A DNA stretch of 64,000 bases from Actinospica durhamensis (GTDB lineage Bacteria; Actinomycetota; Actinomycetes; Streptomycetales; Catenulisporaceae), in contig NZ_JAGSOG010000003.1 of NCBI RefSeq assembly GCF_018139695.1, forward strand, positions 1 through 64,000. Direction: 5' to 3'. Below are positions 1 to 8,303 of this stretch, one piece after another. Below the pieces are notes generated by a model that was not told the origin of the DNA, ran no database searches, and worked only from the letters and a program-made list of their open reading frames with translations. The translations under genes and the position numbers were made by a program. The number at the start of each line of letters is the position of its first letter. Position 1 is the stretch's first letter.

Positions 1-3000
1 CCCCTGTTCCCCCGCGGCCCCGCCGGGCGCGCCCGGCCGTTGCGCAGCGCGGCGCTCGCGGCCCTGTGCGCCGCGCTCGCGGCAAGCACGCTGACCGTCG
101 GCACCGCGGCGGCCGCCGACAACGCCCAGGTGGCGCTCGTCACCGACCCGGCCGCACTGGTCGACCCGATGATCGGCACCGGGTCCGGCGGCGCGACCGT
201 CGGGCAGGTGGACACCTATCCGGGCGCCACCGCGCCCTTCGGCATGCTGAGCTTCAGCCCTGACACCCCCTCACGGCCGGACGGCGGCGGCTACGACTAC
301 GCCGACTCCTCCACTCTCGGCTTCAGCCTGACCCACATGTCAGGGCCCGGATGCGGGGCCTTCGGCGACTTCCCGATCCTGCCCACCGTCGGCGCGATCG
401 GCGACGACCCGATCTCCGCGACCGCGGCGCTCTCGCACAGCCAGGAGTCCGCGTCACCCGGCTCCTACGCCGTCACCCTCGACCCCGGCAGCTCCGGCGC
501 GGTGAAGGCGAAGCTGGCCGCCACCGCGCGCACCGGCATCGCGCAGCTGTCGTATCCGTCCGGCACGTCCTCCAACGTGCTGTTCAAGATGGGCGACGCG
601 CAGTCCGGCAACCAGTCCGCGAGCGTGCAGGTGCTCAACGACCACGAGGTCGCCGGCACCGAGACGGCCGGACAGTTCTGCGGGGCGCAGGGCACCTACC
701 CCGTCTACTTCGCCGCCGACTTCAGCCGCTCCTTCGCCTCCTACGGCACCTGGGACACCGAGCCGACCGGCGCGAACGTCTTCACCGACCCGACCGGCTC
801 GCTCGCCTGGAGCTACCACGAGGTCAGCAGCGGCGGCAGCACCCCGACCATCGCCGCCACCACCACGTCCGACGGCGCCAGCGCGGTCTCCTGGCAGCAG
901 TCCGACGCGCTCGCCAACACCTGGATCCAGGCCACGCCGTCCACCCTGACCCAGGGCGCGACATACCTGGCCAGTGTCACACTGCAGGGCACCGGGGACG
1001 TCTACCTCGACTTCTACAACGGCCAGCAGGACGTGGACAGCGCCCCGGTGACCCTCACCGGCACCCCGGTCACGCTCACCATCGCCTCCACCGTGCCGAC
1101 CGGAGGCATCAACGCGCCGCAGGTCCAGGTGCGTACCGCCGCCGCGGGCGCGGTCGACCTCGCGGCCTCGGACCTCTCGCTGCGCCAGGAGGCCGTCGTC
1201 ACCAAGCCGGGCACGACCTCCGGCGGTTCGACGACGTCCCCGCTGGCGAGTACCTCGGGCCTGCAGTCCGGGGCGTGGGCCACCTTCGACACCACCTCGC
1301 AGTCGCAGGTCACGATGAAGGTCGCGATCTCCTACGTCAGCCAGGCCGACGCGTGGTCGAACCTCGGCGCCGAGGACTCGGGCTGGAGCGAGAGCCAGGT
1401 GGCGCAGAACACGTATGCGCAGTGGAACCGACTGCTCGATCGGATACGCGTCGGCGGCGGCACCAAGGCTCAGCAGACCGAGTTCTACACAGCCCTCTAC
1501 CACGCACTGCTCGAGCCCAGCATTTTCTCGGACGACAACGGGAATTACCTGGGCTACGACAACAAGATCCACACTACGTCCCACGGCCAGGTCCAATACG
1601 CGAACTTCTCCGGCTGGGACATCTACAGATCCGAGATACCCCTACTCGCCGTGCTGGTGCCCGATGAGACCAGCCAGATGGTGACCTCGCTGCTCAACGA
1701 CGAGGCGCAGGGCGGCTGGCTGCCCAAGTGGGGCTTCGCCAACGACTACACGCAGGTCATGAACGGAGACGCGGCCGACCCGATCATCGCCGAGGCGTAC
1801 GCGTTCGGCGCCCGCGGCTTCGATACCGACGCCGCGCTCGCCGCCATGGTCAAGGGCGCCTCGACCGTGCAGGACAGCAGCGACCTGGGACAGGGCACGT
1901 ATACCGAACGGCCGCAGCTGTCCGACTACCTCTCCCAGGGCTACATCCCCAACACCCAGGAGAGCGACCTGTCGCCGGAGGACAACGGCGCCTCCGAGAC
2001 GCTCGAATACGCGAGCGCGGACTTCGCCATCGCGCAGTTCGCCGGCGACCTCGGCCGTGCCGGCACCGCCGCGACCTACCTGCAGCGCTCGCAGAACTGG
2101 ACGAACATCTTCAACACCGACACCGGCTACATCCAGCCGCGTGACGCGGACGGCCAGTTCCCCGAGTTCGGCCCCACCACCGACGGCATGGGCAGCTTCG
2201 GCCAGTCCGGCTTCCAGGAGGGCAACGCGGCGCAGTACACGTGGATGGTCCCGCAGAACCTGCAGGGCCTGATCACCGCGATGGGCGGGGACGCGGCCGC
2301 GAACGCGCGGCTGGACGACTTCTTCACCCAGCTCAACGCCGGGCCCAACGAGCCCTACGAGTGGGCCGGCAACGAGCCGGCCTTCGGCACGCCGTGGATC
2401 TACGACTACACCGGCGCGCCCGCCAAGTCGCAGGCGATCGTGCACGAACTGCTCGACACGGTCTACGCCGACGATCCCGGCGGCGAACCCGGCAACGACG
2501 ATCTGGGCTCGATGAGCTCCTGGTTCGTCTGGTCCAGCCTCGGCATGTTCCCGGAGACCCCCGGCACCTCCGTGCTCGCCCTCGGCGCGCCGATCTTCCC
2601 GCTGGCCGAATTCGACCTCGCCGACGGCCACCACGTCGTGCTGCACGCGAACGGAGCGTCCACGAGCACGTACGTCAGCGGCCTGAAGGTCGACGGAAAG
2701 TCCTGGTCGCAGGCCTGGCTGCCCGGCTCCGCGCTGACCGGCGCGGGCGCGGGCGAGGGCGCGGGCTACGGCGCGTCCACCCAGGGCGCGGGTGGCGGCA
2801 CCCTGCACGCGGCCACCACCCAGCTCGACTTCGGCCTGAGCACCGACGCGGCCCAGACCTGGGGTACGGCAACCGCCGACGCGCCGCCGTCCTACCCGGC
2901 CGGCCCGCTCCAGTTCCCGCAAGGCCGCGAGCCGACGATCCTCGTGCCGAGCGGCGCCAACCTGCTCGGCGACACCCCGACGGCCCAGCTGAGCTGGCAG

Positions 3001-3414
3001 GGCCCGGTCGCGAACGGCGTCGGCTCGGTCCCGGGCACCATCACGCCCACCACCACGCCGAGCGGTGCCAGCGCCGTCGAGTGGACCGAGAGCGATGCGG
3101 CACCGAACACCTGGATCTGGACCGACCCGCCGGCCCAACTCCCGGCGGGCCAGTACTACCAGGCCCAGATCACGCTCCAGGGCACCGGTGACGTCTACAT
3201 CGACTTCTGGAACGGCGAGCAAGACCTCGTCAGCGCCACCGTCACCCTGACCGGCACGCCCCAGACCCTCACCGTCCAAGGCGAGGTCCCCGAGGCCGCT
3301 TCCACCCATCTCCAGATCCGCACGGCCGACGCGGGCCCGGTCGACCTCTACGCCAGCGCCGCGACCGTCCAGCTGCTGACGCCCGAGCAGGCTGGGGGCG
3401 ATAGCACCGGCTGA
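1..3414 (+). CDS. Secreted GH92 alpha-mannosidase with two CBM-like modules (5' partial)
   Basis: Putative extracellular glycoside hydrolase family 92 enzyme (calcium-dependent exo-alpha-mannosidases) acting on alpha-mannans or N-glycans. The frame is open to base 1, so the real start is probably outside the window; a TTG at 40 is the first internal candidate and begins inside a signal peptide (hydrophobic run ending in an Ala-rich AAAA site). Numbering from that TTG, VDPMIGTG near residue 40 opens the GH92 N-terminal domain. The catalytic domain follows from about residue 470, with the family motifs GDAADPIIAEAYAFG, GNEPAFGTPW (about 777) and GNDDLGSMSSW (about 818) that hold conserved acidic residues. 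Two homologous modules of about 110 residues flank or interrupt it: one inside the N-terminal domain (about 266-381) and one at the C terminus (about 1001-1114). They share the core LQGTGDVYhDFhNGxQD. The family call is firm; the substrate linkage is inferred. Confidence 0.93.
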   Translation, partial: PLFPRGPAGRARPLRSAALAALCAALAASTLTVGTAAAADNAQVALVTDPAALVDPMIGTGSGGATVGQVDTYPGATAPFGMLSFSPDTPSRPDGGGYDYADSSTLGFSLTHMSGPGCGAFGDFPILPTVGAIGDDPISATAALSHSQESASPGSYAVTLDPGSSGAVKAKLAATARTGIAQLSYPSGTSSNVLFKMGDAQSGNQSASVQVLNDHEVAGTETAGQFCGAQGTYPVYFAADFSRSFASYGTWDTEPTGANVFTDPTGSLAWSYHEVSSGGSTPTIAATTTSDGASAVSWQQSDALANTWIQATPSTLTQGATYLASVTLQGTGDVYLDFYNGQQDVDSAPVTLTGTPVTLTIASTVPTGGINAPQVQVRTAAAGAVDLAASDLSLRQEAVVTKPGTTSGGSTTSPLASTSGLQSGAWATFDTTSQSQVTMKVAISYVSQADAWSNLGAEDSGWSESQVAQNTYAQWNRLLDRIRVGGGTKAQQTEFYTALYHALLEPSIFSDDNGNYLGYDNKIHTTSHGQVQYANFSGWDIYRSEIPLLAVLVPDETSQMVTSLLNDEAQGGWLPKWGFANDYTQVMNGDAADPIIAEAYAFGARGFDTDAALAAMVKGASTVQDSSDLGQGTYTERPQLSDYLSQGYIPNTQESDLSPEDNGASETLEYASADFAIAQFAGDLGRAGTAATYLQRSQNWTNIFNTDTGYIQPRDADGQFPEFGPTTDGMGSFGQSGFQEGNAAQYTWMVPQNLQGLITAMGGDAAANARLDDFFTQLNAGPNEPYEWAGNEPAFGTPWIYDYTGAPAKSQAIVHELLDTVYADDPGGEPGNDDLGSMSSWFVWSSLGMFPETPGTSVLALGAPIFPLAEFDLADGHHVVLHANGASTSTYVSGLKVDGKSWSQAWLPGSALTGAGAGEGAGYGASTQGAGGGTLHAATTQLDFGLSTDAAQTWGTATADAPPSYPAGPLQFPQGREPTILVPSGANLLGDTPTAQLSWQGPVANGVGSVPGTITPTTTPSGASAVEWTESDAAPNTWIWTDPPAQLPAGQYYQAQITLQGTGDVYIDFWNGEQDLVSATVTLTGTPQTLTVQGEVPEAASTHLQIRTADAGPVDLYASAATVQLLTPEQAGGDSTG

Positions 3415-3421
3415 CCGCCTT

Positions 3422-3453
3422 GCCCGGCCCCGCGTCCTGGCGCGGGGCCGGGC
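3422..3453. terminator. Bidirectional hairpin terminator between GH92 and MerR genes
   Basis: Perfect 12-bp inverted repeat: the left arm at 3422-3433 and right arm at 3442-3453 flank an 8-base loop. It lies 7 bases after the GH92 stop and 25 bases from the convergent MerR stop. There is no T tract, which is usual for actinomycete terminators. Confidence 0.75.
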
Positions 3454-3478
3454 GACAGCAGGGCCCGAGACGTCCGGG

Positions 3479-4300
3479 CTATCGGTCGTGGTCTGCTCGG
3501 AAGATGGGCCAGCCGATCTCGGTGGCCCACTCGGCGGGGTCTGGGCTGTGCCGGGCGTCGCGCAGGTAGTACTCGCGCAACGGCCCGGCGACGCTGATCT
3601 CGTGCCGGGCGGTGTAGGCGCCCAGGACTCCGTAGGTGAGGTCGACGTCGGCCAGCGGACCGTGATGGGTGATGACCGCCAACTCCGCGCCCGGGACCAC
3701 CAGGGACCCGACCCGGCCGATGGCGCGCACGGGCCCCTGCACCGGGACGAAGACCGTGGCCTGGCCGCGGTCGACCTGGAAGATCTCGCTGGAGTACAAG
3801 CCGCCGCTGGGACCGGTCGGGTCCAGGTTCTGGGCCCGGACCGCGGCGTGCAGTTCCGCCAGGGCGCCTTCCCACCACGGCAGCAGGTCGCCGCGCTCCA
3901 CGTCCGCGGTGATGGCCGCGGCCGGGCAGCGCGGCACCGTGCGGTGCTCGATGGAGGCCTCGGCCGGGCGCCGCAGCAGGTTGCGCAGCGATTCCACCGC
4001 CGAGCGGGTCTGGGCCAGCTCGAGCTCCAGGCGGTCTAAGTGGGTGGCGATCAGCGCACCGCGCGCCGTCGCGTCCGTGGTGTTCAGGACGGCTCTGACG
4101 TCCGGGATGGGCATCTCGAGGTCCCGCAGCCGACGGATGACCTGGGCGGTGGGGACCTGTTCGGCGGTGTAGTAGCGGTAGCCGGTGTCGGGGTCGACGC
4201 GGTCGGGCTCCAGCAGTCCGACCTGGTGATAGTGCCGCAGCGTCTTGACGCTCAGGTGTGTCATGCGGGAGAAGTCCCCGACCGTCAATGCCTGGCTCAT
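3479..4300 (-). CDS. MerR-family regulator with GyrI-like effector domain
   Basis: Transcriptional regulator of 273 residues. The N-terminal winged helix (VGDFSRMTHLSVKTLRHYH, then GLLEPDRVDPDTGYRYY) is the MerR/BltR/TipA type. It is followed by a coiled-coil dimerisation helix at about residues 75-115 and a GyrI-like small-molecule-binding domain at about 120-270. The reading frame continues upstream without a stop, but ATG at 4298-4300 is chosen because it begins just before the HTH and lies 7 bases from the -10 of a classic long-spacer MerR promoter, implying a leaderless transcript. It is divergent from the SnoaL-like gene, its probable target. Members of this family sense hydrophobic drugs or metabolites; the ligand here is unknown. 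Confidence 0.9.
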   Translation of the reverse strand: MSQALTVGDFSRMTHLSVKTLRHYHQVGLLEPDRVDPDTGYRYYTAEQVPTAQVIRRLRDLEMPIPDVRAVLNTTDATARGALIATHLDRLELELAQTRSAVESLRNLLRRPAEASIEHRTVPRCPAAAITADVERGDLLPWWEGALAELHAAVRAQNLDPTGPSGGLYSSEIFQVDRGQATVFVPVQGPVRAIGRVGSLVVPGAELAVITHHGPLADVDLTYGVLGAYTARHEISVAGPLREYYLRDARHSPDPAEWATEIGWPIFRADHDR

Positions 4301-4306
4301 GGCGCC

Positions 4307-4337
4307 AGTATCAACCCTCCCCCTGCGGGAGGGGCAA
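4307..4337 (-). promoter_or_regulatory. MerR-type promoter/operator of the MerR gene
   Basis: On the minus strand, -35 TTGCCC (4332-4337) and -10 GATACT (4307-4312) are separated by 19 bp, the over-long spacer that MerR proteins untwist. The spacer overlaps a 7-bp dyad, CCCTCCC (4315-4321) and GGGAGGG (4327-4333). Transcription should start at or next to the ATG at 4300, giving a leaderless autoregulated mRNA. Confidence 0.75.
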
Positions 4338-4352
4338 CGCACAACGCCGGTG

Positions 4353-4383
4353 TTGACCCTCCCGCCGCGGGAGCGGCCAGCGT
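4353..4383 (+). promoter_or_regulatory. MerR-type promoter/operator of the SnoaL-like gene
   Basis: TTGACC at 4353-4358 is followed by a perfect dyad CTCCCGC-C-GCGGGAG (4359-4373). A weak -10, CAGCGT (4378-4383), lies 19 bp from the -35. The dyad closely resembles the operator on the other side of the intergenic region, so one regulator probably acts on both genes. Confidence 0.65.
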
Positions 4384-4438
4384 GGAGACCAGGCCGCCGA
4401 AGCGGCGGCCGCACTCCCGCACCACGGAGGTTCCGCTC

Positions 4439-4798
4439 ATGTCCGACACCACGCTGCTCCCGGTCCTGGCCGAGCACGTCCGCGCCGTCAACTCCTTCGA
4501 CGAGGACGCGATCCTCGCCACCTTCGCCGAAGACGCCTTCGTCAACGACGCCCGCCGCGAGTTCCGCGGCGCCGCGGCCATCCGCCGCTGGGTCGCCAAG
4601 GAGCTCGTCGGCGACAAGGTCACCCTGGAGGTGACCGAGGTCGTGGACCACTACGGCGACCAGATCGTCCGCGCCCGCTACGACGGGCAGTACGACAAGA
4701 CCAACCTGCCCGAAGAGCTGCTCATGACCAACTACTTCACCGTGTGCGACGGCAAGATCAGCTCACTGATCGTCGTCCGCAACCAACCCGGCTACTGA
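4439..4798 (+). CDS. SnoaL/NTF2-like protein
   Basis: A 119-residue protein with the cone-shaped NTF2/SnoaL-like fold pattern: an N-terminal helix pair (LAEHVRAVNSFDEDAILATF), then AEDAFVNDARREFRGAAAIRRW and curved beta strands to the C terminus. The family includes polyketide cyclases, ketosteroid isomerase-like enzymes and non-catalytic binding proteins, so no reaction can be assigned. Start ATG has GGAGG at 4426-4430. It is expressed from the MerR-type promoter opposite the regulator, suggesting a ligand-inducible gene. The stop overlaps the convergent Lrp gene end by a few bases. Confidence 0.85.
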   Translation: MSDTTLLPVLAEHVRAVNSFDEDAILATFAEDAFVNDARREFRGAAAIRRWVAKELVGDKVTLEVTEVVDHYGDQIVRARYDGQYDKTNLPEELLMTNYFTVCDGKISSLIVVRNQPGY

Positions 4799-5765
4799 CC
4801 GGCCGGTGCGTGGCCGGGCCGCTTCACGGCCCGGCCCACCAGCACCGTGTCGATACTCGTGATCGAGAGCGGGGCGAGATCCCAGGTGATGAAGGTGTGC
4901 AGGTCCTCGAGGTCGCGCAGCCAGACGGCGGCGCTCAGATTGGCCGGCCCGGTCAGGGCGATCACCCCGTGCACCGCCGGGTGGGCGGCCAGGGCGCGAC
5001 CGGCCGCGTCCAGATGCGCGGGCGGGACCTGGCATCGACGTCTAGTCCCAGGCGGCGGGGGTCCACGATCACGTGGGTGATCAGTACGCGGTCACGCAGC
5101 AGCGCACCCAGGCGCCGTCGGACGGTGGACTCCGGGTGCCCGGTGAGTGCTGCCAGTGCGGCGGCGGTGAGTCGTGCGTCGTTCAGGAGGGCGTTCGCCA
5201 GATCCCGGTCGAGCGGGCTCAGTTCCGCTGCCGGCCTACGCGGCGTCTCGGCGGTCTCGGCGGGGGTGAGCTCGCCGCGCTCGGCCTCGGTGAGGGCGTC
5301 CAGCCTCCAGTCGGTGGCGTCCGCGTAGACGTGCAGGACCGTCTGGGCGCTGACCGAGGTGATGGCGCTGGTGGCGGGCAGTTGCCTGAACACCAGCCGG
5401 CTGCGCTGCCCGGCCTCGGCCGACAGGACGGCGGTGATCTCGTCGCCGCCGGCGGACATGTCGATGAACGCGATGTCGGGACGGGCGGCCAGGGCCGCGG
5501 TGATGGTATCGAGCTTGCCTCGCAGCACCTTGATGCGCAGCAGCATCGTCGACCCCGGGCGTTCGCGGGGCGCCGCGGCGACGACCCGGACCGCGCCGCC
5601 GCCCAGCAGTGCGGCCAGGCGTCGGTTGGCCACGCGTGCACTCAGGCCCAGGACACGGGCCGCGCGCTCCACGGTCAGCCGGCCGTCGCACTGAAGCGCC
5701 GCGATCAGCCGCCGATCGAGCTGATCCAACACCTCTGGCTCCACCTGTTCCCTCATGACCGTCAT
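4792..5765 (-). CDS. Lrp/AsnC-family regulator, two tandem units, frameshifted near the end
   Basis: The protein has a first AsnC-type HTH (LDRRLIAALQCDGRLTVERA), a Lrp ligand-binding (RAM) domain, and a second HTH (LSPLDRDLANALLNDARLTA), the two-unit arrangement common in actinomycetes. From 5765 the frame runs to about 5040, where it drifts into Arg/Pro-rich nonsense. The expected C-terminal RAM domain (HPAVHGVIALTGP, then DLAPLSITSIDTV) is in another frame and stops at 4792-4794. A single-base loss around 5035-5045 joins the two. It is divergent from the IMPase-like gene, which it likely regulates. Start ATG 5765 is uncertain; another ATG lies at 5756. Confidence 0.8.
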
Positions 5766-5855
5766 TTTCGCTCACTCTGGAGCCTCGAACCGCCGATGAT
5801 GCGCACCCGCTCGCCATAGTTGAGACATCGACACCCCCCGTGATCGGAGAACCGC

Positions 5856-6644
5856 ATGACCAACGCCGCACTCCTGCCGCCGATGACCCAGGCCGCCCGC
5901 ACCCTGGGAACGTGGCTGGCGGAGCAGGAACGCCCCCGGCCGGCGCGCACCATGGCCGAGTTCAAGGATGTCTTCGACGCCGTGGACACACCTGCGGCAG
6001 CGCTGCTGCACGAGCACCTGGACCGGCTGCGCCCCGGAGTCCCGTGGGCCGAGGGCCTCTACTCCCGGCCGCTGCCCGCCGGTGAGATCTGGGTGGTGGA
6101 CGTGATGGACGGAGCCGTGCAGTACCTGCAGGGCCTGTCTCAGTGGTGCGTCAGCCTCACCCTGGTCAAAGACCACGAGCCGGTGGCCGCCGTGCTGCAC
6201 AGCCCCGTCCTGGGCGAGACCTACACCGCGGCGCTCGGCCACGGCGCCCACCGCGACGGCACGCCGATCTCGCCCTCGGACAAGCAGGACCTCGCGGTCA
6301 CCCTGCTGGCCACCAGCCAGCCGCCGTTCATCGCCACGCAGCCCGAGGCGGCAACAGCCGCGGGACGCTCCCTGAGCGCGCTCCTGCCGATGGCCGGCGC
6401 CATCCGCAACCTCGGCCCCACCTCCTGGCAGATCGCCGACACCGCCGCGGGCCGCATCGACGCGTTCTGGCAGTACGGCCGCGACAACGAGAACCTCCTC
6501 GGCGCCGCACTGATCGCCCGAGAAGCCGGCGCGCAGGTCACCGACACCGCGGGCGCGCCGTGGAAAGCCGGATCAGACAGCTTCCTCACTGCCCCGCCCG
6601 CCCTGCACCGGCAACTGCTCCCCCTCCTCGCCGGCCATCGCTGA
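5856..6644 (+). CDS. Inositol monophosphatase-family protein with altered metal motif
   Basis: A 262-residue member of the IMPase/FBPase-like superfamily of magnesium-dependent sugar-phosphate phosphatases. The region WVVDVMDGAVQY (about residues 74-85) aligns with the canonical W-DPLDGT-N metal-binding loop, but DPLDGT has become DVMDGA. The C-terminal motif GRDNENLLGAALIAREAGAQV keeps the Asp and the EAG segment of motif 2. The loop changes could mean altered substrate, weak metal binding or loss of catalysis. ATG 5856 has GGAGA 5 bases upstream. It is divergent from the Lrp-type regulator, a usual regulator-target arrangement. Confidence 0.82.
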   Translation: MTNAALLPPMTQAARTLGTWLAEQERPRPARTMAEFKDVFDAVDTPAAALLHEHLDRLRPGVPWAEGLYSRPLPAGEIWVVDVMDGAVQYLQGLSQWCVSLTLVKDHEPVAAVLHSPVLGETYTAALGHGAHRDGTPISPSDKQDLAVTLLATSQPPFIATQPEAATAAGRSLSALLPMAGAIRNLGPTSWQIADTAAGRIDAFWQYGRDNENLLGAALIAREAGAQVTDTAGAPWKAGSDSFLTAPPALHRQLLPLLAGHR

Positions 6645-6686
6645 GAAGTCATCCCGAACTCTGCGAATGAGTGGGAATATAAGAGC

Positions 6687-7211
6687 ATGAGCGTAGTCGA
6701 CATGCTCCGAGACCGGCTGCTCGCCGTCGACTGGCAGTTCGGCATCGACGAGACCCGCGAGGAGACCAAGGCGCGGATCGCGCTGTTTCGCGAGTTCATG
6801 CGGCGCAGCGCGCCTCTCGCGGCCGGATCGGGCGCGCAGCCGGCGCCCTGGCCGTTCTTCGACGTGGCCGCCACGATCGACGCCGAGGTACGGGCGCCGG
6901 AGCAGGCGGTGGCCGAGGTCGTCGCCAAGGTGCCGCGGTACCCGGCCACGGCCGTGCGCAGAACCGCGGTGTACGCCCTGCACTATGCCGCGCTCGTCGA
7001 CGGGGGCAAGGCGCCGGATCCGAGCCGCGACCCGTTCGCCCCGCTCGTGTACATGTACGAACTGGGCGGATCCTTCGCGCCCGACCACGTCGGCGGAATC
7101 CAGATCGGCGTCGCCTCGTTCGGCGTGGGCCAAGCGGCCGACTGGCTCGGGCAGCCCGCGCCGGCCGGCCTGCCCGCGTTCCCCGACCTGGCCGGCATCC
7201 GGCCCGGTTAG
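6687..7211 (+). CDS. Hypothetical protein at the edge of the T7SS island
   Basis: A 174-residue protein of no family I recognise. It opens with a charged helical segment (RDRLLAVDWQFGIDETREE) and continues with a mixed region ending in a Gly/Pro-rich tail (LPAFPDLAGIRPG). No signal peptide or membrane helix is visible. The ATG lies close behind an AT-rich TATAAG-like sequence and has no clear ribosome-binding site. It is co-oriented with the next hypothetical gene and the EccC gene, so it may belong to the same unit. Confidence 0.6.
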   Translation: MSVVDMLRDRLLAVDWQFGIDETREETKARIALFREFMRRSAPLAAGSGAQPAPWPFFDVAATIDAEVRAPEQAVAEVVAKVPRYPATAVRRTAVYALHYAALVDGGKAPDPSRDPFAPLVYMYELGGSFAPDHVGGIQIGVASFGVGQAADWLGQPAPAGLPAFPDLAGIRPG

Positions 7212-7261
7212 CCCGCGACGACGCCCGCGCCCGCGGGTGGGGGCCGTGGATCGGGACCCCG

Positions 7262-8284
7262 GTGAACGAATCCGCCGCCGTGGACGTACCGCGGAGCATG
7301 GGAATCTCACTGCAAAGGCGGCGGCAGGACCAGCAGTCCACCGCGGTCGAATCGCTGCTGCGGGATCCGGCCACGGCGCACGCGGCGGTGGACGCCTTCG
7401 GGCTCACGCAGCGGCCGGAGGTTCGGGCCTGGCCGTTCGTGGCGTCGGTGGGACTGCGCACGGTCACGCTGCGCTGGGCGTTCGGTTCGCTCTCCACGAT
7501 CCCGGAACCGGAGGCTCCCTGGCGCGCGGGCCACGACGCGCGGGTGTGGATCGCGGATCGCGCGGAGTTGGGCGCGCAAGACGCTGCGGCTGGCGGCAAT
7601 GGCGATGGCGATGGCGATCGCGATGGCGGGAACGCGACGCTGGCGGTGGGGTGGTTCGAGGAGACCGTGGTCTTCCTCAGCACCTCGCGTGCGCCGGGGC
7701 CGATCGTCGTCTCCGGCGCCGTCGGCCAGGATACGACGCTGCTGCGCGAACTCATCGCGGGTCAGTCGGGTGATCCGGAGGCGCAGGCACCCGATGACGG
7801 CGGGCCGCACGGTGCGTGGTGGCCGGTGGAGGTCGACCGCGACGCGATCATGCTGCTCGGCCTCGCGATCGCCCGGATGTTCACCGCGGAACAGGCCCGG
7901 CTGGCCTGCGAACTGATGCAGGGCACTGGTACTGCCGCGGAGGGCCGGTCCCGCCGGACGACGGTGGTCGAGCATGCGGCCGAAACGGTCGAGCAGGTCG
8001 AGCAGATCCCGCAGGAGACCCGGGACGCACGGCCGGAGGATGTCGGAGGTGCCGCGACCTCGGCGCCGGTGACAGCACCCGTACCCGAAACCGTGCCGGC
8101 GCCCGCACCCGTCCCGGTATCCGTCCCCGAACCCATGGATGCGGGGACGTCCGTGCCGGCACCCGCCGCCGCACCGGCAGCCGCACCCGCACCCGCACCC
8201 GCACCCGCACCCGCCGAAGACGACCTCGACGACTGGGCGGCCGGGTTCGCCGTGTCCAGCGCCGAGGAGACCGCGCACCACTGA
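7262..8284 (+). CDS. Hypothetical protein with Pro-Ala-rich tail, upstream of EccC
   Basis: A 340-residue protein of unknown function. Residues 1-220 look globular (an FVASVGLRTVTLRWAFGSL segment, then WWPVEVDRDAIMLLGLAIARMF). The linker GGNGDGDGDRDGGN sits near residue 112. Residues about 255-320 are low-complexity Val/Pro/Ala repeats (PAPAPAPAP), followed by an acidic end (DDLDDWAAGF). No signal peptide is present. The stop is 19 bases before the EccC start, so it is probably cotranscribed and may be a cytosolic adaptor or membrane-proximal component. GTG 7262 is the first plausible start; an ATG at 7298 is the alternative. Confidence 0.65.
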   Translation: MNESAAVDVPRSMGISLQRRRQDQQSTAVESLLRDPATAHAAVDAFGLTQRPEVRAWPFVASVGLRTVTLRWAFGSLSTIPEPEAPWRAGHDARVWIADRAELGAQDAAAGGNGDGDGDRDGGNATLAVGWFEETVVFLSTSRAPGPIVVSGAVGQDTTLLRELIAGQSGDPEAQAPDDGGPHGAWWPVEVDRDAIMLLGLAIARMFTAEQARLACELMQGTGTAAEGRSRRTTVVEHAAETVEQVEQIPQETRDARPEDVGGAATSAPVTAPVPETVPAPAPVPVSVPEPMDAGTSVPAPAAAPAAAPAPAPAPAPAEDDLDDWAAGFAVSSAEETAHH

Positions 8285-8303
8285 GAGAGAACCGGACAAC
8301 ACC

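Noticed and set aside
8160-8225. CACCCG-type tandem repeat as a regulatory element
   Set aside because: It lies inside a coding region and encodes a Pro-Ala linker in frame.
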